Shown here: positions 6,101-13,407 of the stretch, piece by piece | Layout of the letters: each line of letters starts with the position of its first letter | Numbering within the stretch: position 1 is the first letter of the stretch | Assembly: GCA_934590165.1 (NCBI GenBank) | Contig: CAKTOO010000031.1 | Coordinates: 1-16,848 of the forward strand | DNA from: an uncultured Dysosmobacter sp. | Lineage (GTDB): Bacteria > Bacillota > Clostridia > Oscillospirales > Oscillospiraceae | DNA: 16,848 bases | Direction of reading: 5' to 3' | Position numbers and translations under genes: made by a program | The notes under the pieces: model-generated | The model's database searches: none | What the model was told of the DNA's origin: nothing | What the model saw: the letters and a program-made list of their open reading frames with translations, nothing else

Positions 6101-7318
6101 GTGGACAACCACGTTTTTACCGTCACGGAAGTGAACAACCTGGTCAAGCTCCTGCTGGACAACGAGCCCATGCTCCAGAACGTCTGTGTCCGGGGCGAGC
6201 TGTCCAACTATAAAATGTACCCCTCCGGCCACCACTATTTCACGCTGAAGGACCCGGAGGGGGCCATTCGCTGCGTCATGTTCAAGGGCAGCGCCATGAA
6301 GCTGCGCTTCCGCCCGGAAAACGGTATGAAGGTGGTGGTGACAGGCCGGGTGACGGTATTCCCCCGGGACGGCGCCTACCAGCTGTACTGCAACACCATG
6401 ACCCCGGAGGGCGTGGGAGATTTGGCGGTGGCTTTCGAGCAGCTGAAGGCCAAGCTGTACGCAGAGGGCCTGTTTGACCCCGCCCACAAAAAGCCCCTGC
6501 CCGCCTATCCGGAGAAGATCGCCATCGTCACCTCCTCCGCCGGCGCGGCGGTCCACGATATGATCCGCATCCTGCGGCGGCGGTACCCGATCGCCAAGGT
6601 CATTCTGCTGCCCGTCCGGGTCCAGGGAGCCGAGGCACCGCCGGAGATCGCCGGGGCCATTCGCTACGCGGACAAATGGCGCATCGGCGACGTCATCATC
6701 ACCGGCCGGGGCGGCGGCTCCATGGAGGACCTGTGGGCCTTCAACGACGAGCGGGTGGCCCGGGCCATTTACCAGTGCGAAACGCCGGTCATCTCCGCCG
6801 TGGGCCACGAGCCAGATGTGACCATTTCGGATTTTGTAGCGGATGCCCGGGCATCCACTCCCTCCAACGCGGCGGAGATCGCCGTGCCGGACCAGGGAGA
6901 GCTGCTGCGGTGGCTCCGGGGAGCCGGGGAGCGGATGGAGCAGAGTGAGACAGCGCGGCTGGAGGCTCTCCGGCAGCGGCTGGAGACCCTGGCGAAGAAG
7001 CGCTGCATGACGGACCAGCTGGCCTATGTCCAGGACAAGCGGATGGAGCTGCTCCACGCACAGCAGCGGCTGGGGGACCTGGCCGCCGGGCAGCTGGCCC
7101 GGAAGAAGCAGGGCTTTTCCGCCCTGGCGGCGTCTTTGGACGCCATGAGCCCCCTGAAGGTCCTGGGCCGGGGCTACGCCATGGCCCAGAGCGGGGACGG
7201 AACGATCCTGAAAAGCTGGCGGGATGTGACAGACGGAGAGCGGGTGTCCGTCACGCTGGGAGAGGGCGGCTTCACCGCCACGGTAGACAAGCCCTTTGAG
7301 GAGGTAAGAAAGCAATGA
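6101..7318 (+). CDS. xseA: Exodeoxyribonuclease VII large subunit
   Basis: XseA is the catalytic subunit of exonuclease VII, which degrades single-stranded DNA to oligonucleotides together with XseB. Visible in order: an N-terminal OB-fold DNA-binding domain (to about residue 100, with VRGELSNYK and HHYFTLKD), then the catalytic core. The core has IAIVTSSAGAAVHD (about residues 141-154), GRGGGSMEDLWAFND (about residues 203-217) and GHEPDVTISDFVADARAS (about residues 236-253). A helical C-terminal arm for XseB binding follows. At 405 residues it is a little shorter than the 440-450 common in the family. It starts with GTG at 6101, just after a terminator hairpin, and overlaps xseB by 4 nt (ATGA). 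Confidence 0.96.
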   Translation: MDNHVFTVTEVNNLVKLLLDNEPMLQNVCVRGELSNYKMYPSGHHYFTLKDPEGAIRCVMFKGSAMKLRFRPENGMKVVVTGRVTVFPRDGAYQLYCNTMTPEGVGDLAVAFEQLKAKLYAEGLFDPAHKKPLPAYPEKIAIVTSSAGAAVHDMIRILRRRYPIAKVILLPVRVQGAEAPPEIAGAIRYADKWRIGDVIITGRGGGSMEDLWAFNDERVARAIYQCETPVISAVGHEPDVTISDFVADARASTPSNAAEIAVPDQGELLRWLRGAGERMEQSETARLEALRQRLETLAKKRCMTDQLAYVQDKRMELLHAQQRLGDLAAGQLARKKQGFSALAASLDAMSPLKVLGRGYAMAQSGDGTILKSWRDVTDGERVSVTLGEGGFTATVDKPFEEVRKQ

Positions 7319-7551
7319 GCGAACAAACGGCCACATTTGAACAGAATATCCGCCGCCTGGAGGAGATCGTGGCGGCCCTGGAAAAGGGCGACGCCCCTCT
7401 GGCGGATTCCCTGGCCCTTTTCGAGGAGGGCACACGGCTCATCGCCGCCTGCTCCGGGGAACTGGACCGGGCGGAGCAGCAGGTGGTGAAGCTCATGAAG
7501 GGGGCCGACGGCGCTCCGGTGGAGCTGCCCTTTGCGGAAAAGGAGGAGTGA
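7315..7551 (+). CDS. xseB: Exodeoxyribonuclease VII small subunit
   Basis: A 78-residue small helical subunit that wraps the helical arm of XseA in exonuclease VII. The family signature is clear: FEQNIRRLEEIVAALEKGD (about residues 8-26), then the SLALFEEGTRL helix. The C-terminus carries a short acidic, lysine-containing tail. The start overlaps the xseA stop, and its stop lies 3 nt before the ispA start, so all three are co-translated. Confidence 0.95.
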   Translation: MSEQTATFEQNIRRLEEIVAALEKGDAPLADSLALFEEGTRLIAACSGELDRAEQQVVKLMKGADGAPVELPFAEKEE

Positions 7552-7554
7552 GGC

Positions 7555-8427
7555 ATGGAGAAAGCGGCATTTGACGCCCGGTACGAGGAGTACCGGCAGG
7601 CGGTGGAGGACTATTTGCAGGGCCTGTTCACGGGAGAGCCCCACTGGAAGGACCTGTACGAGGCCATGCGGTACTCTCTGCTGGCGGGCGGCAAGCGCAT
7701 CCGGCCGGTGCTGACGCTGGAGTTTGCGCGGCTGGCGGGTATGGATTGGCGCGGCGCCCTGCCGGCGGCCTGCGCCCTGGAGCTGGTGCACACGTATTCC
7801 CTCATCCACGATGACCTGCCCTGCATGGATGATGACGACCTGCGCCGGGGCAAGCCCACCAACCACAAGGTCTACGGCGAGACGCTGGCGGTGTTGGCAG
7901 GCGATGCGCTCCAGCCGGAGGCCTTCCGCCTGATCCTGACGGCGCCGGACCTTGCGGCGGAGCGGCGGGCGGACTGCGCCCTCATTCTGGCGGAGGCCGC
8001 CGGAGCCGACGGCATGGTGGCCGGCCAGGTCATTGATACGCTCCACGCTCCGGCTACGGAGGAGGAGCTGACGGAGGTCCACCGTCTCAAGACCGGCGCC
8101 ATGATCGCCGGCGCCTGCAAGCTGGGGGCGGCCGCCGCTGGGGACCGGGCGCTGCTGGCCGCGGCGGAGGAGTACGGCTATCAGCTGGGTCTGGCCTTTC
8201 AGATCCGGGATGACATGCTGGATGTCATCGGCACCGACGCCTTCGGCAAGCCCATCGGCTCCGACAAGGAGGAGGGCAAGGTGACCTTTGTGGACCTGCT
8301 GGGGCTGGAGGGCTGCGGCAAGGCGGTGCTGGCCGCCACGGAGCGGGCCAAGGCCGCCGTCACGGCTTACGACCGGGAGGGTTTTCTCTCCGCCCTGGCG
8401 GATTCCCTGGCGGAGCGGAACAAGTGA
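7555..8427 (+). CDS. ispA: Farnesyl diphosphate synthase (short-chain polyprenyl synthase)
   Basis: IspA condenses isopentenyl diphosphate with dimethylallyl and geranyl diphosphate to make farnesyl diphosphate, the precursor of undecaprenyl and quinone chains. The 290-residue protein carries GGKRIRP near residue 43. The first Asp-rich motif is DDLPCMDDDD (residues 86-95), with the two-residue PC insertion typical of bacterial type II farnesyl synthases. RRGKPTNH follows, and the second Asp-rich motif DDMLD is at residues 219-223. It sits directly behind xseB (3 nt), and a terminator follows. In OLE loci ispA is the gene immediately upstream of the RNA, exactly as here. Confidence 0.95.
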   Translation: MEKAAFDARYEEYRQAVEDYLQGLFTGEPHWKDLYEAMRYSLLAGGKRIRPVLTLEFARLAGMDWRGALPAACALELVHTYSLIHDDLPCMDDDDLRRGKPTNHKVYGETLAVLAGDALQPEAFRLILTAPDLAAERRADCALILAEAAGADGMVAGQVIDTLHAPATEEELTEVHRLKTGAMIAGACKLGAAAAGDRALLAAAEEYGYQLGLAFQIRDDMLDVIGTDAFGKPIGSDKEEGKVTFVDLLGLEGCGKAVLAATERAKAAVTAYDREGFLSALADSLAERNK

Positions 8428-8440
8428 ACGGGACCACCGG

Positions 8441-8472
8441 GACAGCGGAGAGATTTTCCTCCGCTGTCTTTT
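8441..8472 (+). terminator. Intrinsic terminator after ispA
   Basis: A perfect 10-bp stem pairs GACAGCGGAG (8441-8450) with CTCCGCTGTC (8459-8468) around an 8-nt loop and is followed by TTTTGCTT. It separates the asp23-ispA transcript from the OLE RNA promoter about 60 nt downstream. Confidence 0.75.
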
Positions 8473-8532
8473 GCTTGCGGACAGTCCGACTACCGTGACC
8501 AAAAAATTCACACTTTGGATATACAGAATATG

Positions 8533-8561
8533 TTGTATATTTATGAAAACTGTGCTATACT
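8533..8561 (+). promoter_or_regulatory. Strong extended -10 promoter of the OLE RNA
   Basis: TTGTAT (8533-8538), 17 nt, then TATACT (8556-8561) preceded by TGC (8553-8555), an extended -10 element. The surrounding 8500-8565 stretch is strikingly AT-rich compared with the rest of the window. The predicted start is near 8568, the first bases of the terminal helix of the RNA, so promoter and RNA structure place the 5' end independently at the same site. Confidence 0.8.
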
Positions 8562-8567
8562 AGACTT

Positions 8568-9228
8568 CGCTAACCGGCGGCGCAGTATTCTAGTCAGATC
8601 TGCCGTTTCCTAGGGAGGGCCTAAAAATCCTCTGAAGGGCATACCGATGAAACCCGTGGTGCCTGCTTGATACGCCCAGTTTCGGGTGGGTGCTGGGGGG
8701 AAGCGTGCGGCGCACGCTTGCGGACTCAGGGCGCTTTCCAATGGCATGGTTATCCCGACCCTGTTTCCGTGGAGACCTGTTCTTGTGCACAGACGTACTC
8801 CCACAGTGGTATTTCCGGCCTGTGTACGAAACAGAATATGAACCTGCAATGCGGTGCATCGCCCCTCTTAGGGGCCGTAACGCTGTGTGCAGATGTAGCC
8901 TGCCTTGCGTGGGGCAGGTGGATGGGGGAACAACGCGGTGTTTCGCTCTGGCCAGAGCAGCCGGCCGCGATCGCCCCCTGAAACCTGGTCTGCAAAAGAG
9001 GCTAAAGAAACGGACAGACTGTGGTGGAAATCACCTAGGCTGTCAACCCGGGCGAAAAAAGGATTGCAGTGCGGACTAAGTGGCAGTCGGGTCGCATGGC
9101 CGGCGACGCCGTGCCGCGGCGCTGAAAGGGGAACCGCCTCCATCGGCAACGAGAGGTGCGCCGCGGGGAAATCCAACCCGTACCTAAGCCGTAAGATTTA
9201 CTTTTTTCGCCGCCGTCGTGTTAGCGGA
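8568..9228 (+). ncRNA. ole: OLE RNA (ornate, large, extremophilic RNA)
   Basis: This 0.66-kb stretch has no credible protein gene but dense RNA structure. The two ends pair: 8569-8582 pairs with 9208-9215 and 9220-9225 (14 bp, with a 4-nt bulge at 9216-9219), extendable to 8566 and 9228. Internal helices include 8675-8679/8693-8697, 8701-8708/8712-8719, 8785-8792/8820-8827, 8861-8866/8870-8875, 8899-8904/8913-8918 and a 9-bp helix 9114-9122/9158-9166. The size, the position between ispA and dxs, and the membrane-protein gene directly downstream match OLE RNA. In B. halodurans OLE RNA is abundant, binds OapA at the membrane, and is linked to ethanol, cold and magnesium tolerance. Identity rests on context, size and structure, plus recalled resemblance of the conserved 3' part (about 9166-9200). 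No covariance search was possible. The 3' end is uncertain because no terminator follows and transcription probably continues into oapA. Confidence 0.88.
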
Positions 9229-9261
9229 TTTTACGATCAGCCTTCTTCTGGAGGGAATTTT

Positions 9262-9822
9262 TTGAAACAGACACAACCGAAAAAGACGGAAAAAAAGAAA
9301 GGCGGCACATCCGGACAGTGGGTGATGACGGTGTTCTGCATGGCGGTGGGCCTATCCGCCATTTTGAGCCTGGCATCGGAGTTTGTGATGGACGGCGCCG
9401 GCGTTGCGGTGGCCCTTTTGATTTTGACGCTTTTCATTGGCCTTGGCATTGTGTTCGACGTGATCGGCGTGGCCGTCACGTCGGCGGACGCCAGGCCTTT
9501 TCACTCGATGGCGGCCCATAAGGAAAAGGGCGCCAAGGAGGCCCTGGGGCTTTTGAAAAACGCCAGCCATGTCTCCAGCGTCTGCAACGATGTGGTGGGC
9601 GACATCTGCGGCATTGTCAGCGGTGCCACCGGCGCGGTCATCGTCACCCAGCTTCAGCGGGCGCTGGATACCCGCAGTGTGCTTATTTCCGCGGCAATCA
9701 CCGCCCTGGTCTCCGGCCTGACCATCGGCGGAAAGGCGTTGGGCAAAACGTTTGCCATCAATCAAAGCACCAAGGTGGTCTATTGGGTCGGCCGCTTCCT
9801 GCACCTGTTCCACCGCTCCTGA
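9262..9822 (+). CDS. oapA: OLE-associated membrane protein OapA
   Basis: OapA binds OLE RNA and brings it to the cell membrane. The 186-residue protein has a very basic N-terminus (Lys-rich, residues 2-13), fitting RNA contact. Four hydrophobic segments follow, at about residues 20-40, 47-73, 107-130 and 138-157. Small polar residues within the helices include FDVIGVAV (residues 65-72) and DVVGDICG (residues 110-117). Published dominant-negative changes in the B. halodurans protein are, as I recall, in an Asp-x-x-Gly pair (D104/G107), which may correspond to D110/G113 here. The TTG at 9262 is chosen because GGAGGG (9250-9255) sits at good spacing. The frame is open further upstream but only through the OLE RNA. 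Usual family length is about 180-190. The gene begins 33 nt after the RNA, with no terminator between. Confidence 0.88.
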   Translation: MKQTQPKKTEKKKGGTSGQWVMTVFCMAVGLSAILSLASEFVMDGAGVAVALLILTLFIGLGIVFDVIGVAVTSADARPFHSMAAHKEKGAKEALGLLKNASHVSSVCNDVVGDICGIVSGATGAVIVTQLQRALDTRSVLISAAITALVSGLTIGGKALGKTFAINQSTKVVYWVGRFLHLFHRS

Positions 9823-9833
9823 GCATCAGGAGC
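9815..9833 (+). other. Hairpin over the oapA stop codon
   Basis: GCTCCTGA (9815-9822, including the oapA stop) pairs perfectly with TCAGGAGC (9826-9833) around a GCA loop, just before the dxs ribosome binding site (AGAGGAGA, from 9838). No T-run follows, so it is more likely an RNA-processing, stability or translation-coupling element than a terminator. Confidence 0.5.
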
Positions 9834-9855
9834 CTTGAGAGGAGATAGAGAATCC

Positions 9856-11712
9856 ATGATATTGGAAACCATCCATTCCCCGGAGGATGTGAAGGCTCTG
9901 GACAAGAGTCAGCTGCCCCAGCTGTGTGGGGAGCTCCGGGAATTTCTGGTGGAAAACGTGTCCCGCACCGGCGGGCACCTGGCCTCCAACCTGGGGGCCG
10001 TGGAGCTGACGGTGGCCATCCACCGGGTGTTCGACACCTCCCGGGACCGGCTGGTGTTTGACGTGGGCCACCAGTGCTATGTGCATAAAGCCCTGACGGG
10101 CCGCAAAGAGCTGTTTTCCACCCTCCGCCAGTTCGGGGGGCTTTCTGGCTTTCCGAAGCCCTACGAGAGCGTTCATGACGCTTTCATCGCGGGACATGCC
10201 TCCAATTCCGTGTCCGTGGCCCTGGGTATGGCCCGGGCCAGGACTTTAAAGGAGGAGAATTACAATGTTTTGGCCCTCATCGGTGACGGCGCCCTTACCG
10301 GCGGCCTTGCCTACGAGGGACTGAACAACGCCGGCGCTTCCGGTGAGCCGCTTATCGTCATCCTCAACGACAACGGCATGTCCATCAATCCCAACGTGGG
10401 CGCCATGCCGGGCCACCTGAGCCGCCTGCGGTCCAAGCCCGCTTACTACCATTTCAAAAAGTGGTACCGGGGCCTGTTCGGCAAGCACCCGGAGAAAAAC
10501 CGGGTCTACCGCTTTAACCACCGGGTGAAATCCTTCCTGAAAAAGAGTATCTGGCCCCGCAGTACATTGTTTGAGGACATGGGCTTCATGTATCTGGGAC
10601 CCATCGACGGACATGACCTGCCCCGGCTGTGCGACATGCTCCAGTGGGCCAAGGAGCTCAATGGCCCCGTGTTGGTCCATGTCCATACTGTCAAGGGCAA
10701 GGGCTATTCCTTTGCCGAGCAGAACCCTGATAAGTTCCATGGCATCGCCCCCTTCGACCCCGCCACCGGCCTTTTGAAAAAACCCGGCGGAGAGAGCTTT
10801 TCCTCTGTGTTCGGCAAGACCCTGGCGGACTGCGCCGCCCGGGACAGCCGGGTGTGCGCCATCACCGCCGCCATGGCGGACGGCACGGGCCTGGGGCCCT
10901 TTTCCAAGGAATTTCCGGAGCGGTTTTTCGATGTGGCCATCGCCGAGGGACACGGAGTTTCCATGGCAGCGGGCCTTGCCAGCCAGGGCATGATCCCGGT
11001 GTTCGCCGTGTACTCCACGTTTTTGCAGCGGGGCTATGATATGCTGGTCCACGATGTGTCCCTGCAGCACCTCCATGTGGTGCTGGGAGTGGACCGGGCC
11101 GGCCTGGTGGGCGCCGATGGCGAGACCCACCACGGCTGCTTCGATTCGCTGTTTTTGTGCGCCATTCCGGGCTTTACGGTGCTTTGTCCCGCCAGCTTTG
11201 CGGAGCTGCGGACCATGCTGCGCCAAGCTCTGTTCGACATTCCCGGCCCTGTGGCCGTCCGCTATCCCCGGGGTGGGGAGGGGGACTTCCGGGCGGATAC
11301 GGCGGGAAAGACCGCCGTTTGCCTGCGGCCGGGCACTGATGTGACCTTGGTCGCCTACGGCGTCCTCATCAACCACGCCCTGTCGGCGGCGGAGCTGCTG
11401 GAGAAAAAGGGCATCAGCGCGGAAGTGGTAAAGCTCAACCGCATCTCTCCCCTGGAGATCGGAGATATGGAGGACTGCTTCGGACATACGGATACGCTGC
11501 TGGTGGTGGAGGATTCCTTCGGCGCCGGCTGTGTGGGCCAGCGCCTGGCCGCCAAGCTGGCGGAGCGGGGCATGGCGCCCAAGAAACTCATTTTGCGAAA
11601 TCTCGGCAAGACCTACGCCCCCGAGGGCAGCGTGGCGGAGCTGGAGCACAGCTTCGGCCTGGACGCGGAGGGTATCACCAGAGCCGTGGAGGAGGAACGA
11701 CATGAGCAATAA
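9856..11712 (+). CDS. dxs: 1-deoxy-D-xylulose-5-phosphate synthase
   Basis: Dxs makes 1-deoxyxylulose 5-phosphate from pyruvate and glyceraldehyde 3-phosphate with thiamine diphosphate, the entry step of the MEP isoprenoid pathway that feeds IspA. The 618-residue protein shows SNLGAVELTVAIH (about residues 48-60) and DVGHQCYVHKALTGR. The thiamine diphosphate motif GDGALTGGLAYEGLNNAG starts at residue 143, with LNDNGMSI near residue 170. The transketolase-type catalytic Glu364 is in an AEGHGVSMAAGLA context. A C-terminal transketolase domain follows. The usual family sequence around that Glu is AEQHAV, so Gly365 is a small deviation. ATG 9856 is chosen over TTG 9835 because AGAGGAGA lies between them at good spacing. 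It overlaps tlyA by 11 nt. Confidence 0.96.
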   Translation: MILETIHSPEDVKALDKSQLPQLCGELREFLVENVSRTGGHLASNLGAVELTVAIHRVFDTSRDRLVFDVGHQCYVHKALTGRKELFSTLRQFGGLSGFPKPYESVHDAFIAGHASNSVSVALGMARARTLKEENYNVLALIGDGALTGGLAYEGLNNAGASGEPLIVILNDNGMSINPNVGAMPGHLSRLRSKPAYYHFKKWYRGLFGKHPEKNRVYRFNHRVKSFLKKSIWPRSTLFEDMGFMYLGPIDGHDLPRLCDMLQWAKELNGPVLVHVHTVKGKGYSFAEQNPDKFHGIAPFDPATGLLKKPGGESFSSVFGKTLADCAARDSRVCAITAAMADGTGLGPFSKEFPERFFDVAIAEGHGVSMAAGLASQGMIPVFAVYSTFLQRGYDMLVHDVSLQHLHVVLGVDRAGLVGADGETHHGCFDSLFLCAIPGFTVLCPASFAELRTMLRQALFDIPGPVAVRYPRGGEGDFRADTAGKTAVCLRPGTDVTLVAYGVLINHALSAAELLEKKGISAEVVKLNRISPLEIGDMEDCFGHTDTLLVVEDSFGAGCVGQRLAAKLAERGMAPKKLILRNLGKTYAPEGSVAELEHSFGLDAEGITRAVEEERHEQ

Positions 11713-12526
11713 AACACGGCTGGATGTGCTGCTGGTGGAGCGTGGGCTCCAGGAGAGCCGCCAGAAGGCCCAGGCCACCATTATGAGCGGCCTGGTGTTC
11801 GTCAAGGGCCAGCGGGTGGACAAACCCGGCACCGCCGTCCCCAATGATGCGGAGATCGAGGTCCGGGGCAATGCCCTGAAATATGTCAGCCGGGGCGGGC
11901 TGAAGCTGGAAAAGGCCATGGCCTCCTTTCCCATCGACCTCCATGATGCTGTCTGCGGCGACATCGGCGCCTCCACCGGCGGCTTTACCGACTGTATGCT
12001 GCAAAACGGCGCCCGGAAGGTGTACGCCGTGGATGTGGGCTACGGCCAGCTGGCCTGGAGTCTCCGCAGCGACGAGCGGGTAGTGTGTATGGAGCGTACC
12101 AACGCCCGCTACTTGACCCATGAACAAATTCCGGAGGAACTGGATTTCGCCTCCGTGGATGTGAGTTTCATCTCCTTGAAGCTTATCCTGCCGCCCCTTT
12201 GCGGCCTGCTGCGGCAGGGAGGCCATGTGGCTTGTCTGGTGAAGCCTCAGTTTGAGGCCGGCAAGGAAAAAGTGGGCAAAAAAGGCGTGGTCCGGGACCC
12301 GGCCGTCCACCTGGAAGTGCTGGAGCACTTCCTGGATTATGCGAAGGAATCTGGCTTTACAGTCCTTGGCTTGACGTATTCTCCCATCCGGGGACCCGAG
12401 GGCAACATCGAGTACCTGGGGTATCTGGAAAAGGGAGACTGGCAGGAGCGTACCTTTGACCTGAAGGCCCTGGTGGCAGAGTCTCATGAGACGCTGAAAG
12501 AACACGGAGAGGGGAGCGGCCTATGA
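11702..12526 (+). CDS. tlyA: TlyA family rRNA 2'-O-methyltransferase
   Basis: TlyA proteins methylate ribose 2'-OH groups of rRNA (in Mycobacterium C1409 of 16S and C1920 of 23S). The 274-residue protein begins with an S4 RNA-binding domain (about residues 5-65: RLDVLLVERGL, then SRGGLKLEKA just after it). An FtsJ-like Rossmann methyltransferase follows, with the S-adenosylmethionine loop GDIGASTGGFTD at residues 86-97, VDVGYGQLAW, and the LVKPQFEAG catalytic-region motif. The start lies inside the dxs 3' end (11-nt overlap), and the stop overlaps the nadK start by 4 nt. The dxs-tlyA pairing is common in Firmicutes. Which rRNA site is modified here cannot be told. Confidence 0.94.
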   Translation: MSNKTRLDVLLVERGLQESRQKAQATIMSGLVFVKGQRVDKPGTAVPNDAEIEVRGNALKYVSRGGLKLEKAMASFPIDLHDAVCGDIGASTGGFTDCMLQNGARKVYAVDVGYGQLAWSLRSDERVVCMERTNARYLTHEQIPEELDFASVDVSFISLKLILPPLCGLLRQGGHVACLVKPQFEAGKEKVGKKGVVRDPAVHLEVLEHFLDYAKESGFTVLGLTYSPIRGPEGNIEYLGYLEKGDWQERTFDLKALVAESHETLKEHGEGSGL

Positions 12527-13407
12527 ATCCAAAGAAGATCATCCTCTGTCCCAACCCCAGCCGGGACCGGGGAATGGCGGCCACGAAGGCGGCCCAGAAG
12601 CTCCTCCACGAGATCGGCTTCCGCACCGTGGTGTGCTCTCCCTTCCGGGACCAGCGGGACGGGGCCTTCGCGGACATTGACGTGCGGCCTTTGCAGGCGG
12701 AGCTGCGGTCCGCGGACCTGCTGCTGACCTTCGGCGGGGACGGCACCATTTTGCACCTGGCCAAGCTGGCGGCCCTGAACAAGATCCCCGTGCTGGGGGT
12801 CAACATGGGGGGCCTGGGCTTCATCGCGGAGCTGGAGGCCGGGGAGCTGGAGCTGCTGCGGAAGCTGGAGAGCTGGGACTTTGAACTGGAGCAGCGGATG
12901 ATGCTGGACGTATCCGTCATCCGGGGGGGCAGGCAGGTCTACACGAACCTGGGTCTCAACGAAGCTGTCATCCGGGAGGGCCCCATCTCCCATGTCATCC
13001 ATCTGAAGATCGACTCCGATGGCCGGCATCTGGCGGACATTGCCGGCGACGGCGTGATTATCGCCACCCCCACCGGCTCCACGGCCTATTCCCTCTCTGC
13101 CGGAGGCCCTGTGGTGGAGCCGGTGGCCCAGACCATGGTGGTGTGCCCAATTTGCATCCACAACATGCGCTTTTCCTCTTATGTGCTCTCGCCGGAGCAC
13201 ACCCTCACCATCGGACTGGAGCGCAACGGCCGGAAGCCGGTGTACCTGTTCGTGGACGAGAGCCGGGGCTTTGCCCTGAGATCTGATGACCAGGTGCTGG
13301 TCCGCAAATCCAAATACACCACGAAGCTGGTCCGTTTGTCGGAGAAGAGCTTCTGTGAGATATTCGCCCAAAAAATGCTGCCGGGAGGGTTCCATGATGA
13401 AAAATGA
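12523..13407 (+). CDS. nadK: NAD kinase
   Basis: NadK phosphorylates NAD to NADP using ATP or polyphosphate. The 294-residue protein has the diagnostic GGDGT motif (residues 71-75) with the catalytic Asp. NMGGLGFIAELE follows, then NEAVIREGPISHVIHLKI, and the glycine-rich TPTGSTAYSLSAGGP segment (about residues 184-198). The start overlaps the tlyA stop (ATGA) and the 3' end overlaps argR by 14 nt. In Clostridia nadK (ppnK) is often found between tlyA and argR, so this is the usual order. NADPH supply is needed by the MEP pathway, but the clustering need not reflect regulation. Confidence 0.96.
   Translation: MNPKKIILCPNPSRDRGMAATKAAQKLLHEIGFRTVVCSPFRDQRDGAFADIDVRPLQAELRSADLLLTFGGDGTILHLAKLAALNKIPVLGVNMGGLGFIAELEAGELELLRKLESWDFELEQRMMLDVSVIRGGRQVYTNLGLNEAVIREGPISHVIHLKIDSDGRHLADIAGDGVIIATPTGSTAYSLSAGGPVVEPVAQTMVVCPICIHNMRFSSYVLSPEHTLTIGLERNGRKPVYLFVDESRGFALRSDDQVLVRKSKYTTKLVRLSEKSFCEIFAQKMLPGGFHDEK

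Noticed and set aside
5036..7435. A 799-codon minus-strand open frame
   Set aside because: It is a GC-skew shadow lying antisense to asp23, nusB and xseA, all of which have clear family motifs. Its translation is rich in Gly, His, Arg and Gln with no domain.
8667..9079. Open reading frames of about 100-130 codons inside the RNA region, on both strands
   Set aside because: They lack ribosome binding sites and protein-like composition, overlap each other in several frames, and cross stems of the structured RNA.
8568..9228. Alternative identities for the structured RNA: RNase P RNA, tmRNA, 6S RNA, or other large RNAs such as GOLLD or HEARO
   Set aside because: I see no GAGGAAAGTCC-like RNase P core, no tmRNA tag or tRNA-like ends, and the length is wrong for 6S. 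The phage, tRNA or mobile-element context of GOLLD and HEARO is absent, while the OLE gene context is complete.
8905..9261. Upstream extension of the oapA reading frame to about 305 residues
   Set aside because: The extra 119 codons fall entirely in the OLE RNA and look random. The TTG at 9262 has a good ribosome binding site and gives the expected protein size and topology.
9835..9855. TTG at 9835 as the dxs start
   Set aside because: The AGAGGAGA ribosome binding site lies after it and fits the ATG at 9856.
10246..11976. A 576-codon minus-strand open frame opposite dxs and tlyA, and similar ones opposite recN and spoIIIA
   Set aside because: They are antisense to genes with full catalytic motifs. 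In GC-rich DNA, codon bias keeps the opposite frame open.
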